Shown: positions 8,872 to 17,951, counted from the stretch's first letter. The stretch is DNA of 64,000 nucleotides from Nocardia altamirensis NBRC 108246 (GCF_001612685.1 NZ_BDAY01000054.1:23960-87959), one strand, 5' to 3'. The notes: a model not told the origin generated them from the letters alone. Numbers and translations: made by a program.

Positions 8872-9589
8872 ATCGGTTTCCTCCCGAACCCCCGACCCGA
8901 TGGAACGCCTTGTCCCCCAGCCGAATCAAAGGGTTGATGTTGATAGCAGGGCTAATTCATATCCGACGGCCCACGGAAAACCGAATCGTTGTGACGAGCG
9001 TCATATTTGGTACGGCGATGCCCAAATGTTGCACAAGCCCGCCGCGGTTCGCGGCATTGTCAGACCGTCCAGGATGGTGACTGTTCACCGGCGATCGGCG
9101 TGCCGATCCGCGGCCGGATAATCGATCCAAACGGCCTGGTTGTGCGCTCGATGCCCATAGTTTCAGGGGCAGAGTGGCGCAGGTGCGTTGCACCCAGATA
9201 GCCAGCGCTCGAACGGAACCGAAAAATCACCCCGAGCCTGGATTCACTCGCGGTGCCCCGGGGTACTCACGAGGAGTTCATCGCATTCGAGAACGTCGGC
9301 TCATGGTGTGTGAACCGCCCTGAAACTAGCATCATTATTTCCTCAGCGCGACATCACCATTCTGAATGCCACGCGCTCAGCGAACCGCGATCTCCTCGGA
9401 GTTATACCCAGCGTGCAGCTGCACGCTCCACGAGTGGCACATGGTGGAGGCGACACGCCGTAAACGCCCTCAGCCATGTACCACTCGTGCCGTACTCGGC
9501 TATCGAGTGGGCCATCACAGCCTTGGGGGACGTCTTTCCCTGGAATCCGGCTCTGCCGGGATTGTGGATTGCTCAGGGGGGCACTGTGT
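8872..9589. other. 718-bp stretch with no supported gene
   Basis: Several short open frames cross this stretch on both strands, but none has a good ribosome site, a recognisable domain or normal codon use. A short dyad TGACG-AG-CGTCA is at 8993-9004, of doubtful meaning. The 8871 gene's promoter should lie near its right side. Confidence 0.5.
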
Positions 9590-10801
9590 TCAGCACTTCT
9601 CGTACTGATCTGCGAGCGTCTGCTCGACGGGGTTCAGTGGGTATCTACGCTTGGTGCAGCCGCCGACAGTGATGGTGACCGGACGGGCCGACGGAACGGA
9701 GGTGGCGCCAATGATGTCGAATCCCGCGACGTAGGTGATCGGTACGCCGAGCTCGGCGATGATCGGAAGATGCTTCTGCGCAAGAGATTCCGCGTCTTTG
9801 AGGTAGGGCGAGTCGAGCTTCTCCGACACGGACCTGGGGGCCATCACGACGACATGGGAGTGTTCCTGGTCGGCGTTCAGCCGGTTCCAGACCGAGATCT
9901 CGAGCTCGTTCGGGTATCGACCGACGCTGTGCAGGCTGCCGACTCGGTCGGATTTCGCGCTGATTTTCCACCGGGCCGTCGACAGATCGGGGAAGTCCTG
10001 CGCCAGGCGCCGATAGGTCTCGGTGAGCGCGGTGTGGTCGGCGGCGGTCTCCAGCCGCACCGAGATATCGCCGAGGACGTCGTCGGTGTGTCCGAAGTCG
10101 TACTTGCGGTGATCCCATTTCACCTCGTCGGCGGCGAAGGCGCGCTGCAGGGCGAGCCAGCGCTCGACCAGATCCGGCGCGGTGTCCAGGCCGCTGGCCT
10201 GCGAGGCGAATGTCGATGTGCCGCTGGTGTTTCGGACCTCGATGACGAACTTCCGCTGCTGGAATTCGGGCCGGGTGGTCTCGTTCCGGAAGGACTGAAT
10301 CACCGCCTTCGTCTGACCCGCCGTCGCGTCCGCGGTGAGAACGACAGAGGCGAACACATCCTCAACGGCATTGACGGAGACGCGCTGGACGCCGGGCAGC
10401 TGTCCGAGGCTCGCCTGCACCTCGCCCACCTGTCTGCTCACGTCCGGTCGAGGAATGGGGGTGACAGCCACTTTCATCAGTACCAGCCCACCGCAGGACG
10501 ACGCGAAAACGCCGACGATCGCGATCAGCGCCCACTTGAACTGAGACCGACCACGCCGCCCGGCGGATCCGATCTTCATGCCCGTTATGAGCAGCGTGAC
10601 CGCGACCCCACCCACCGTCAGCCCTAAGGACCAGGTCCCCAGGCCTGTTCGACAGGTGTTGGCGGTACAGCTGGCGGCGAACATGATGGTGAACGGCGCG
10701 AACATGATGGCGAGCAGACCGATTCCGATTGCAATGAGGTACACGATCCTCGCCGCGCTGGAGTCTGCGCGCGACTGCCGAGGCGTCTCCTTCACGCCCA
10801 C
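9590..10801 (-). CDS. Membrane protein of unknown function with large extracytoplasmic domain
   Basis: A 403-residue protein with three hydrophobic segments in the first quarter (about 19-45, 55-75 and 88-112) and then a soluble domain of about 290 residues that may contain two related halves: two stretches begin with a difference or slope-like pattern (VQRVSVNAVEDVFASVVLTADAT and YDFGHTDDVLGDISVRLETAADHT). Two cysteines lie between helices 1 and 2 (SCTANTC), and two more near the C-terminus (GGCTKRR and the final Cys). No known family was recognised. It is a single gene. Confidence 0.7.
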   Translation of the reverse strand: MGVKETPRQSRADSSAARIVYLIAIGIGLLAIMFAPFTIMFAASCTANTCRTGLGTWSLGLTVGGVAVTLLITGMKIGSAGRRGRSQFKWALIAIVGVFASSCGGLVLMKVAVTPIPRPDVSRQVGEVQASLGQLPGVQRVSVNAVEDVFASVVLTADATAGQTKAVIQSFRNETTRPEFQQRKFVIEVRNTSGTSTFASQASGLDTAPDLVERWLALQRAFAADEVKWDHRKYDFGHTDDVLGDISVRLETAADHTALTETYRRLAQDFPDLSTARWKISAKSDRVGSLHSVGRYPNELEISVWNRLNADQEHSHVVVMAPRSVSEKLDSPYLKDAESLAQKHLPIIAELGVPITYVAGFDIIGATSVPSARPVTITVGGCTKRRYPLNPVEQTLADQYEKC

Positions 10802-11004
10802 CCCCCGGGTTCGGCCGACAGCCCCGCCGACCAGTTGTTATCGTCCCGGCCCACTATAGGCCGCGCCCTGCCCGGCTGTAGCGAGCAGCAGCCGTCCGGT
10901 GCGAGCCGAATGTGCCGGGCCCGTCAGTTGTTTCGGGGCACGTATGGGCCGGTCGATGCGAACTGGACGTGGTGGTCCGCGCCGCAGTGCGGTGAACTCG
11001 AGAG

Positions 11005-11523
11005 ATGACGATCAGAACCGGGACTCGGCAGGACGTCGAATCCGTCGCGGCACTGCACACGGAAAGCTGGCGGACCGCATACGCGGGCATCATGCCGGAC
11101 GACTATCTGAACGGATCGTTGTTCGAAGAGCGATACGAGCTCTGGCAGAGCAGGCTTGCCGCCGATGCACCGGAAGGACAGCTGTTCACCGCCGACGAAG
11201 CAGGCGAAATGCTCGGATTCGTCTACCTCGTACCGCGTTCCGATGACCGCGTCCTCGTCGACAATCTGCACGTCCGGCCACACCTGAAACGCTCCGGAAT
11301 CGGTAGCCGCCTGCTACACCACGCTCTGCGCTGGTCCGCACACGAACACCCAGGAAGCTCCGTCTACCTCGAAGTCCTGCAAGCCAACACCTCCGCGATC
11401 GCCTTCTACGAGCGCCACGGCGCCCGCCGCACAGCCGAACGAGTCGCCCACTTCGAGCAAGGCTTCGACCTACCCGAACTGGAATACACCTGGACCCCCG
11501 CCGCGATCGCACTCCTGCCGTAG
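11005..11523 (+). CDS. GNAT-family N-acetyltransferase
   Basis: A 172-residue acetyl-CoA-dependent acetyltransferase. The acetyl-CoA binding motif A is VDNLHVRPHLKRSGIGSRLL (about residues 84-103), followed by motif B EVLQANTSAIAFYERHGARR, characteristic of GNAT enzymes. The substrate is not predictable. The gene stands alone; the longer overlapping frames on the other strand are not coding. Confidence 0.85.
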   Translation: MTIRTGTRQDVESVAALHTESWRTAYAGIMPDDYLNGSLFEERYELWQSRLAADAPEGQLFTADEAGEMLGFVYLVPRSDDRVLVDNLHVRPHLKRSGIGSRLLHHALRWSAHEHPGSSVYLEVLQANTSAIAFYERHGARRTAERVAHFEQGFDLPELEYTWTPAAIALLP

Positions 11524-11600
11524 CCGGCTGCGCGATGATTTCCCGGTTCTCGGCCCGTCGTATGTCCAGGAGAGGTGTCACCGAGTAACGAGGAGCGACG

Positions 11601-12239
11601 ATGAGCGAGGTCCGCAAGGCGATCGAAGCGGAGCGGGGTGATCTGGCCGATCTGCTGGCTGGGCTCGACGAAGCCGAGTGGGACATGCCGTCACTGTGCG
11701 CGGGGTGGCGCGTGCGCGAGGTGGTCGCCCACATCACCATGCCCTTCCGGATGTCGCTGCCAAGGTTCGCGCTCGACATGGCCAAGGCGCGCGGCAATTT
11801 CAACCGGATGGCGGACCGCGTTGCCTGTCGGGAAGCGGCCGAGATTTCCGCCGCGGAGTTTGTGAAGTGCTTGCGCGACAACATCACACATCCGTGGAAG
11901 CCGCCGGGCGGCAAGTTCGAGGACACGCTGGGACATGACGTCATTCACGGCCTCGACATCACGGTGGCACTCGGGCTCGATCGCGTTGTCCCGCTAGACC
12001 GCCTGGCGTACCTGCTGCGCGATCAATCACCGAAAAGCATCAAGTTCTTCGGTGCCGACCTCGACGGCATCGAACTGCGCGCCGATGACATGGACTGGAC
12101 CTACGGCTCCGGCGCACCGTTGACCGGCCGCGCCCAGGACCTGCTGCTCGTCCAGTGCGGCCGCAAACTGCCACCGGGTCACTTGCACGGCGCGGCAGCC
12201 GACCGGTTCACCTCCATAGACGACGAAAAACGCCCCTGA
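11601..12239 (+). CDS. Maleylpyruvate isomerase/DinB-type mycothiol-dependent family protein
   Basis: A 212-residue protein with an N-terminal four-helix metal-binding domain of the MDMPI_N type: the start DLLAGLDEAEWDMPSLCAGW and the metal-ligand histidines in VVAHI and LGHDVIHGLDIT match the family. Many members use mycothiol, a thiol of actinobacteria. The actual substrate is unknown. A GAGGAG site precedes the ATG. The gene's stop lies inside the first arm of the hairpin at 12229-12269, so it ends exactly at the border of the tRNA-Ser-derived repeat region. Confidence 0.78.
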   Translation: MSEVRKAIEAERGDLADLLAGLDEAEWDMPSLCAGWRVREVVAHITMPFRMSLPRFALDMAKARGNFNRMADRVACREAAEISAAEFVKCLRDNITHPWKPPGGKFEDTLGHDVIHGLDITVALGLDRVVPLDRLAYLLRDQSPKSIKFFGADLDGIELRADDMDWTYGSGAPLTGRAQDLLLVQCGRKLPPGHLHGAAADRFTSIDDEKRP

Positions 12240-12269
12240 TCAGCCGGTTCGGCTGGATCAGAGGCGTTT
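12229..12269 (-). terminator. Hairpin next to tRNA-Ser-derived repeat copy 1
   Basis: CGCCCCTGATCAGCC and GGCTGGATCAGAGGCG form a stem with one mismatch and one bulge. Read on the minus strand it follows the tRNA-Ser 3' end at 12276 and ends in a T-run, as a tRNA terminator would. Similar but not identical hairpins stand at the same place in the other two copies. Confidence 0.7.
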
Positions 12270-12275
12270 GCCGTG

Positions 12276-12407
12276 GCGGAGGATAGGGGATTTGAACCCA
12301 CCCATTTCCGCAGGAGAACTCCGCGACCAGCCAGTTTCGTTGCAGTTCAGGCTGTTTCGGTGCCGCTGACAATGCAAACGTTAGGCTCAGGCGTTGACGC
12401 GGTCAAC
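12276..12407 (-). repeat. tRNA-Ser 3'-end attachment-like repeat, copy 1 of 3
   Basis: On the minus strand this unit ends in GGGTTCAAATCCCC and TATCCTCCGC, matching the T-arm and acceptor end of mycobacterial-type tRNA-Ser genes. About 105 further bases are shared with copy 3, ending at the dyad GTTGAC-GCG-GTCAAC (12393-12407). Copies 1 and 3 are equally long (132 bp) and by eye agree at about 118 positions. No complete tRNA is present, so this looks like an attachment-site junction left by integration at a tRNA-Ser gene. Confidence 0.75.
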
Positions 12408-12742
12408 GGTGTCACCGAGTTATTCGTCCTCGCCCGTGAGATGAGTCGCGCACGGCAGTGACAGCCGCCATCGGGCGGCGATACTGCTTTTGCCCACTGG
12501 CGTAGTTGAAGTCGGCCATCTTGGTTGCCGGTTTAGACCGTGACTGTCACGAAGGCGACCCGTCAGGCCGTTCTTCGCACGAACGGTCCCTCGAGTTTAG
12601 ATCGTAGTCATGCGTCCCGACCAGGGCGTTTGCGTTGTGGGCAGTGTCCTTGTCGCAGCTATTCGAGCGTCCCTGGCGGTGTTTATCGTGTTACGGTTGC
12701 TACCGCAAATGTGCAGCAATTATTGCGACGAGGAGGCATCGA

Positions 12743-13264
12743 ATGACTACCGTTATCGAACGCGCCATCCCAGTGCAAGACTTCTCCGGCATCGTGGGCC
12801 AGCACATTATTTACACCTACGCCAACGGTTGGATCTACGAGGTGTACGTCAAGAACGAGTCGACCATCGACTACCGAGTCCATGGGGGCGATGTCGCCGG
12901 GCGTTGGGTGAAGGATCAGCCCGTCGAGCTTGCCAGGGTGGCGACGTCGATGTTCACGGTGTCGTGGACCGAACCTACGGGCAATACCGTCAGTTTGTTG
13001 ATCAACATGGCGGAGCGCTGGTTGCACTGCGCGACCTGGTTTGCGAAGTGGGTTCACGACAATCCCAAACTGACAGTCATGTTCCAGAACGACCACCTTG
13101 ACGAGATACGCGCATTGCGTGACAAAGGACCGGTCAGCCCGCAATTCATGCTGCATGAGTTCGCCACCATCACATTCGCCGAGAACAGCGGCATCGACAA
13201 CGAAGATGTCATCGACTGCGCCCCAGGCGATCTGCCCAAGGGGTACATCACCCGCACCAACTGA
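12743..13264 (+). CDS. padC: Phenolic acid decarboxylase, paralogue 1
   Basis: A 173-residue protein strongly like Bacillus PadC, which removes CO2 from p-coumaric, ferulic or caffeic acid to give vinylphenols without a cofactor. Family motifs are present: IIYTYANGWIYEVYVKN (the two catalytic Tyr in YTY), DYRVHGG with the key Arg, GRWVKDQ, SWTEPTG with the catalytic Glu, and FQNDHLDEIRALRDK. The ATG at 12743 follows a perfect AGGAGG by 6 bases. It is separated from the other two copies by a TetR gene. Cytoplasmic enzyme, probably for detoxifying plant phenolics. Confidence 0.9.
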   Translation: MTTVIERAIPVQDFSGIVGQHIIYTYANGWIYEVYVKNESTIDYRVHGGDVAGRWVKDQPVELARVATSMFTVSWTEPTGNTVSLLINMAERWLHCATWFAKWVHDNPKLTVMFQNDHLDEIRALRDKGPVSPQFMLHEFATITFAENSGIDNEDVIDCAPGDLPKGYITRTN

Positions 13265-13273
13265 GCATCGATC

Positions 13274-13301
13274 GCGCGGCCGTTCGAACCAACGGACGCG
13301 C
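13274..13301 (+). terminator. Probable terminator after decarboxylase paralogue 1
   Basis: GCGCGGCCGTT, loop CGAACC, AACGGACGCGC: an 11-base stem with one mismatch, starting 10 bases after the stop codon. Confidence 0.6.
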
Positions 13302-13534
13302 AGTCCGCGCTACCGGAGTCGATTCAATTGACGAATCAACCGTGAACGGGTTCGTCAGCCGCCACCACCCCGACCACGCCTCTTCATTTGAGATTGTCGG
13401 TGTCGATTCCGGTCCAATACTGAACTGGTAGTTCGGGCGAACCTTGACTCACCCCGTGACGAATCATTAGGTGATCAACGTGGAGAACCAGGCGGAGATC
13501 CACAGGTCGGATCGGGCCGAGGGGTATGGATTGT

Positions 13535-14185
13535 TCAATCGGCGCGGATGCCGCGGGCGATCACGTCCAGGGCGGTGTGGCGGGTGTGATCATCGGGGTG
13601 GTGGATTGTGGCGGTGATCATGCCGGTGATCAAGGGCTGGATTGCTTCCAGGGTGATTTCGGGGCGGATCTGCCCGTTCCGTTGGGCCCTGGTGAACAGG
13701 TTCTGCAGCGTGGTGTACATCTCGCTGTCGGGGGTGATGCCGGACGCCGCTGGATACGGGGTGCCGGCTTGCGCGATGAGTAGGTAGCGGTCGCGTGCGG
13801 CCAGGTCGAGCAGCATGGTGATCGTGTCCAGCAGACCTTGCAGGGCGTCGGATGAATCGGCGTAGGGGCGGGCCTGCTGGTCCATATTTCGGAGGGTGTC
13901 GGCGACCAGCGCCGCCAGCAGACCCTGTTTGCTGCCGAAGCGCCGGTAGATGGTGGCGACGCCCACCCCGGCGTGTTGGGCGATGTCTTCCATCTGTGCG
14001 TCCGCGCCGTCCCTGGCGACGACGTATCTACCGGCTTCGAGGACCCTGGTGAGGTTACGCGCCGCGTCTGCCCGCAACGTCGGTTCGGCGGCAGGGTTCA
14101 GGCCCCGGTCGGCATGTGTATCGGCCACATTGTTCAGGGTGGCATAGCACACAGCTAATTGACAAGCGGAATTCCGGTTCCACAT
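13535..14185 (-). CDS. TetR-family regulator, divergent from decarboxylase paralogue 2
   Basis: About 216 residues as drawn. The TetR helix-turn-helix is MEDIAQHAGVGVATIYRRFGSKQGLL; the C-terminal half is an all-helical ligand domain. The start is uncertain: one of two direct repeats that may be its operator (14171-14179) lies inside the first codons of the longest frame, so a GTG further in (for example that beginning VADTHADRG) may be the real start. By position it probably controls the decarboxylase genes, in the place PadR takes in Bacillus; the inducer would be a phenolic acid. This role is inferred. Confidence 0.82.
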   Translation of the reverse strand: MWNRNSACQLAVCYATLNNVADTHADRGLNPAAEPTLRADAARNLTRVLEAGRYVVARDGADAQMEDIAQHAGVGVATIYRRFGSKQGLLAALVADTLRNMDQQARPYADSSDALQGLLDTITMLLDLAARDRYLLIAQAGTPYPAASGITPDSEMYTTLQNLFTRAQRNGQIRPEITLEAIQPLITGMITATIHHPDDHTRHTALDVIARGIRAD

Positions 14186-14218
14186 ACTGAATGAATAAGC
14201 GAAACCGTGATTCCGGTT
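14171..14218. promoter_or_regulatory. Direct repeats ATTCCGGTT in the TetR/decarboxylase promoter region
   Basis: ATTCCGGTT occurs at 14171-14179 and again at 14210-14218, 39 bases apart, in the short divergent region before decarboxylase paralogue 2. A candidate binding site for the TetR regulator. Weak by itself since the units are direct, not inverted. Confidence 0.4.
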
Positions 14219-14257
14219 AGTGCGAGATGCGGAACCCCGACACCAGGAGGTATTGCC

Positions 14258-14803
14258 ATGACGACATCACAGGTATCCACGCCACTTCCCCAGGACAATC
14301 AGGACCTCTGCGGCCTGCTGGGCAAGCATCTGATCTACACCTACTCCAACGGCTGGAAGTACGAGCTGTACATCAAGAACGCCAGTACGGTCGAATACCG
14401 AGTCCACCCCAGCAAAGGCGAACCGAACCCCCTGACCGGGCGCTGGGTGAAGGATCTGAAGGCGGTGACCGCGCGGCTCGGCGACGGGCTCTACTCGGTC
14501 GCCTGGGTCCAGGTCGCGGGCACGTGCGCCAGCCTGGTGATCAACACCCAGCAGCGGTGGCTGCACTTTGCCGGGTTCCTCGCCAAATGGGCCAACGACA
14601 ACCCGGCACCGCTCGCCGGGTTCCAGAACGACCACCTCGACGAGATACTCCGTTACCGCGACATCGGGCCGATCGCCCCCCAGATGCAGGAGGACCTGTT
14701 CGCCACGATCACCTTCCTCGAAGACCGCGGCGTCGACAACGAGGATGTCATCGCCTACCCGCCCGAGCAGGTGCCCGACGGCTTCCTCGACCGCACCAAC
14801 TGA
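14258..14803 (+). CDS. Phenolic acid decarboxylase paralogue 2 with altered active-site motif
   Basis: A 181-residue PadC homologue: LIYTYSNGWKYELYIKN keeps both catalytic Tyr, EYRVHPS keeps the Arg, and GRWVKD and FQNDHLDEI are intact. However the segment that reads WTEPTG in paralogue 1 and in Bacillus is WVQVAG here, so the catalytic Glu is replaced by Gln. It also has a short insertion between VHPS and GRW, shared with paralogue 3. It may act on another substrate, be a regulator or partner, or be inactive. The ATG is 7 bases after AGGAGG (14245-14250). Paralogue 3 follows after 33 bases in the same operon. Confidence 0.85.
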   Translation: MTTSQVSTPLPQDNQDLCGLLGKHLIYTYSNGWKYELYIKNASTVEYRVHPSKGEPNPLTGRWVKDLKAVTARLGDGLYSVAWVQVAGTCASLVINTQQRWLHFAGFLAKWANDNPAPLAGFQNDHLDEILRYRDIGPIAPQMQEDLFATITFLEDRGVDNEDVIAYPPEQVPDGFLDRTN

Positions 14804-14836
14804 CCCCATCCACCCGCTCGGCAGAAAGGATTTGTC

Positions 14837-15382
14837 ATGGTGACATCACAGTTCGCCACCCAACTTCCGCAGGACAACCAGGATCTCAGCGGCCTGCTGG
14901 GACAACATCTGATCTACACCTACTCCAACGGCTGGCGCTACGAGCTGTACATCAAGAACAGCAATCACGTCGAATACCGAGTCCATGCCAGCGTCAAAGA
15001 CGTGAACCCGCTGGCAGGCCGCTGGGTGAAAGACCAGAAAGCGGTGATCGCCCGGCTCGGCAACGGGATGTACTCGATCGCCTGGAACGAGCCGACGGGC
15101 ACCTGCGTCAACCTCGTCATGGATACCGAGCAGCGGTGGGTGCATTTCACCGGCTTCCTGGCCAAGTGGGTCAGCGACCATCCCGAGTTGACTGTCGTAT
15201 TCCAGAACGAGCACCTGGCAGAAATTCAGGCTCTCCGCGATGCCGGACCGATAGCACCCCAGGTGCAGGCCGACCTGTTCGGCACCATCAGTTTCGCCGA
15301 ATACTCCGGCACCGACAACGAGCAGGTCATCGCCTCCCCTCCCGGCGACGTGCCCGACGGCTTCCTCGACCGCACCAACTGA
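14837..15382 (+). CDS. padC: Phenolic acid decarboxylase, paralogue 3
   Basis: A 181-residue PadC homologue with the full active-site set: LIYTYSNGWRYELYIKN, EYRVHAS, AWNEPTG with the catalytic Glu, and FQNEHLAEIQALRDAG. The ATG follows AGAAAGGA by about 6 bases. It lies directly downstream of paralogue 2 and is closely related to it, so the two arose by tandem duplication; paralogue 1 is more distant. A heteromer with paralogue 2 is possible, since the Bacillus enzyme is a dimer. Confidence 0.9.
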   Translation: MVTSQFATQLPQDNQDLSGLLGQHLIYTYSNGWRYELYIKNSNHVEYRVHASVKDVNPLAGRWVKDQKAVIARLGNGMYSIAWNEPTGTCVNLVMDTEQRWVHFTGFLAKWVSDHPELTVVFQNEHLAEIQALRDAGPIAPQVQADLFGTISFAEYSGTDNEQVIASPPGDVPDGFLDRTN

Positions 15383-15459
15383 AACACCGACGCCCCAGCC
15401 AATCCAGAGCCGATGTCCGGCAACCGTTTTCACCACATCCGAACAACGAGGAGTTTCCG

Positions 15460-15534
15460 ATGACCACGATATTCCAGAACACCCACACCGGCACCACGCT
15501 TGCCCAGCCGGCCGAGCCAGGCGCAACACCATGA
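15460..15534 (+). CDS. 24-codon small open frame coupled to the SnoaL-like gene
   Basis: A short frame (begins MTTIFQNTHTG, ends EPGATP) with a good ACGAGGAG site about 7 bases before the ATG and a stop overlapping the next ATG as ATGA. It probably serves as a translated leader that couples translation to the following gene, or is a remnant of a duplicated gene start. No homology is recognised. Confidence 0.5.
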   Translation: MTTIFQNTHTGTTLAQPAEPGATP

Positions 15535-16004
15535 GGACCGCGACCGCGCCCGACACCGAACAGGTGGTGGCAAAGTTGTCGGCCCGCCTGCAACGACTCG
15601 AAGACATCGAGCAGATCCAGGCGATGCACCGAACCTACGTCCGCCACCTCGTGAATCAGCAGTGGGACCAGATGGTGGCACTGTTCACCGCCACCGCAGT
15701 CGTCGACCTGGGGCACGACGGCGTCCGCCGAGGCCACGAAGACATCGCCGCCCTGTTCGGCCTGTTCGACGCCTTCTACGCGAACGGCAACCCCCGCGCG
15801 GGCTACGTGCTGAGCTCCCCCGTCATCGAAGCCACCGGACACGACGCCACCGGCACATGGACCCTGCATCGGTTCGCAGTCGATGGTTCCTGGACCGAGG
15901 ACCGCTACCACTGCGAATACCGAAAAACCACCGAGGGCTGGCGATTCAGCCACTTACAGCTCCGAGCTGTGGTATCCGCCACGCAGCCCGAGCCGGGCCC
16001 CTGA
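15531..16004 (+). CDS. SnoaL-like (NTF2-fold) protein
   Basis: A 157-residue protein with an N-terminal helix (ARLQRLEDIEQIQAMHRTYVRHLVNQQWDQMVALFT) and the cone-shaped alpha+beta pattern of SnoaL-4-type proteins: polyketide cyclase- or dehydratase-like small enzymes and ligand-binding proteins. The end FAVDGSWTEDRYHCEYRKTTEGWRFSHLQL fits the last beta strands. It follows the decarboxylase genes in the same direction and may belong to the same phenolic operon; the reaction is unknown. Its ATG overlaps the stop of the 24-codon frame upstream. Confidence 0.75.
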   Translation: MRTATAPDTEQVVAKLSARLQRLEDIEQIQAMHRTYVRHLVNQQWDQMVALFTATAVVDLGHDGVRRGHEDIAALFGLFDAFYANGNPRAGYVLSSPVIEATGHDATGTWTLHRFAVDGSWTEDRYHCEYRKTTEGWRFSHLQLRAVVSATQPEPGP

Positions 16005-16119
16005 GACGACACACCACTCAACCAGAGCCGCCCGGACCTCACAAATTTCACCACTTGGCTGGCGGTCGGCGTTCAGCGCGTCAAAGCGCGATACGCCGCC
16101 GCCATGGCAAACTTCTAGC

Positions 16120-17844
16120 ATGCGCATCGACAAGGGGGATCGCACGCGAACGACCGCATCGGTGCTTGTCCTTTCGTTGGGCGCTTTGTGCACTAATTTG
16201 ACCGGTTGTGCGGCCGAAAGTCCGCCGGAGGTCCAGTCCACCAATGTCAGAGTCGGCGCGCCAGCCGAGCATGAATCGCCCGATGGCGATCATCCGGCAA
16301 TCGAATATGTTCCGACTGGGCCGCTGCTGGCCGACAACGGATTTCGGCCCACTCGCAACGGCTTCAAGTTCCAGAACTAGGGCAACGAGGCACAGCCCGC
16401 CAACCTGACCCCGCAGTCGATGAACGGGGTGTTCGGGGACGGGGTTTGTGCCAACATCGAAGAGGGGCAGTGCCACCTCATCCCCCAGGCCCAAGCGTGG
16501 ATGGACGAGGAGAACAAGGGCATGGATGGTGGCCACTGCTTCGGTATGTCGGCCACCAGCCTGGCGCTCTACAAAAAAGCGCTCGACCCAGCGAGTTTCG
16601 ATGTTTCGGACGCGGCCCACCTGGAGTTCACCAGTAACAGCCAACTCCAAGAAGCGATTGCCGAGCCGCAGGCAACGCAGCTGCTGCCTATGGCGACCAG
16701 CGGCCACATCAAGGGAACGCCGAAGCAGATAGTCGATAAACTGATCGAGGTTCTACGACCGGACAACCCCGAGACCTATGCCGTGGCGTTCTTTATGCCC
16801 GACGGGAGCAAAGGGCATGCGGTGACCCCCTATGCGGTCGAGGACAAGGGTGACGGCAAGGTCGATATTCTCATCTACGACAACAACTTTCCGATGTCAA
16901 CCCGCGTGATCGAGGTCGACCGCAGTGCCGACACCTGGCGATATGAGACGGCGGCCAACCCTGCCGAGCCCGCTGAACCGTATTTCGGTGACGCCGCTAC
17001 CCAGACGCTGGACATCCGTCCCACCAAGCCGACCGAGCCCTGGTCGCAGCAACACGAGTTCCCCTACTACGGCAACCAGCACAAGGGCGGCACCGGCGCC
17101 GCAGCGGCTCAGGGCGCACCGGCGGTGCTGGTGTACCTCGATGGCGACCGCACCGATCACGGCCACCTGCTGATCACCGACGACGCGGGGCGCCGGACCG
17201 GATTTGTAGACGGCAAGCGAGTCAATGAAATTCCGGGCGCGACAATGCAGAGCAGCCTGGCGGACAAACCCAAGACCGACCTGGAACCGGAATACAGCAT
17301 TCCGGCGGGCATCCACTTCACCGTCACCGTAGACGGATCCGGACTGAAGAAGAAAAAAGAGGACGAAACCTCCGTCACGATCTTGGCCGATACCTACAGT
17401 GTCTCGGTCGACGGCATCAAACTCCGACCCGACACCAAGGCGGTCATCGACCCCGCGCCGAACGGCGAACGACTCGACTTCACCTCGTCCGACAGCCAGG
17501 CGCCGCAACTCGAGTTCGGCATGTCCTACGACCATGCCGACTACATCTTCACTGTGGCACGAGCGGCAGTGAACGCCGGCGGAACCATCTCCGCCGCACT
17601 GCCGCTGGACCGCTGGGACTTCACCCTCGACGCCACCAAGGCCGGCGCTCCGGGCGATTACGGCCTCGCTATCGAGCGATTGGACAACCAAGACGTCCGA
17701 AAGTTCCAGCGCAACAATGTCAAGATCGCCTCGGGCGCGACCGGCACCCTCGATTACCAAGCCTGGGACACCGGCCAGAAGGCGTTACCGTTCACCGTCA
17801 CGAACCAGGGCCAGCAAACCACCCAGGACCTGGGCGAAAGTTAG
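16120..17844 (+). pseudogene. Lipoprotein gene interrupted by an in-frame TAG at 16378
   Basis: The first 86 codons (16120-16377) encode a lipoprotein signal (SLGALCTNLTGC, lipobox Cys about residue 30) and a linker ending NGFKFQN. A TAG follows at 16378-16380, and the same frame continues without another stop to 17844, starting GNEAQPANLTPQSMNGVFGD. Text on both sides reads as one protein, with a Tyr probably expected where TAG stands. The downstream part has a GGHCFGMSATSLALY segment that looks like a Cys/His active-site region. Either the gene is newly inactivated, is split in two (an ATG at 16420), or TAG is read through. No specific function is recognised. Confidence 0.7.
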
Positions 17845-17915
17845 GTATCCAACCAGTAGATCGAAGAACGAAATCAGCTGACTGTTCGCCAGTGGGGGGC
17901 TGCTGTGACGCAAAA

Positions 17916-17951
17916 CGCCCCTGACCATATGGTATGGCTTGGTCAGAGGCG
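17916..17951 (-). terminator. Hairpin next to tRNA-Ser-derived repeat copy 2
   Basis: CGCCCCTGACCA (17916-17927) pairs with TGGTCAGAGGCG (17940-17951) with one mismatch. On the minus strand it follows the tRNA-Ser 3' end and is followed by a T-run, the same arrangement as in copies 1 and 3. Confidence 0.65.

Noticed and set aside
8993..9004. TGACG-AG-CGTCA dyad as an operator.
   Set aside because: Short, with no adjacent gene or promoter to support it.
12276..12350. Complete tRNA-Ser gene at the repeat copies.
   Set aside because: Only the 3' end matches; upstream of the T-arm the sequence does not form the variable, anticodon and D arms, and the T-stem itself has a mismatch.
12540..12550. 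GTGAC-T-GTCAC dyad upstream of decarboxylase paralogue 1.
   Set aside because: Five-base arms are expected by chance and no second copy was found near the other paralogues.
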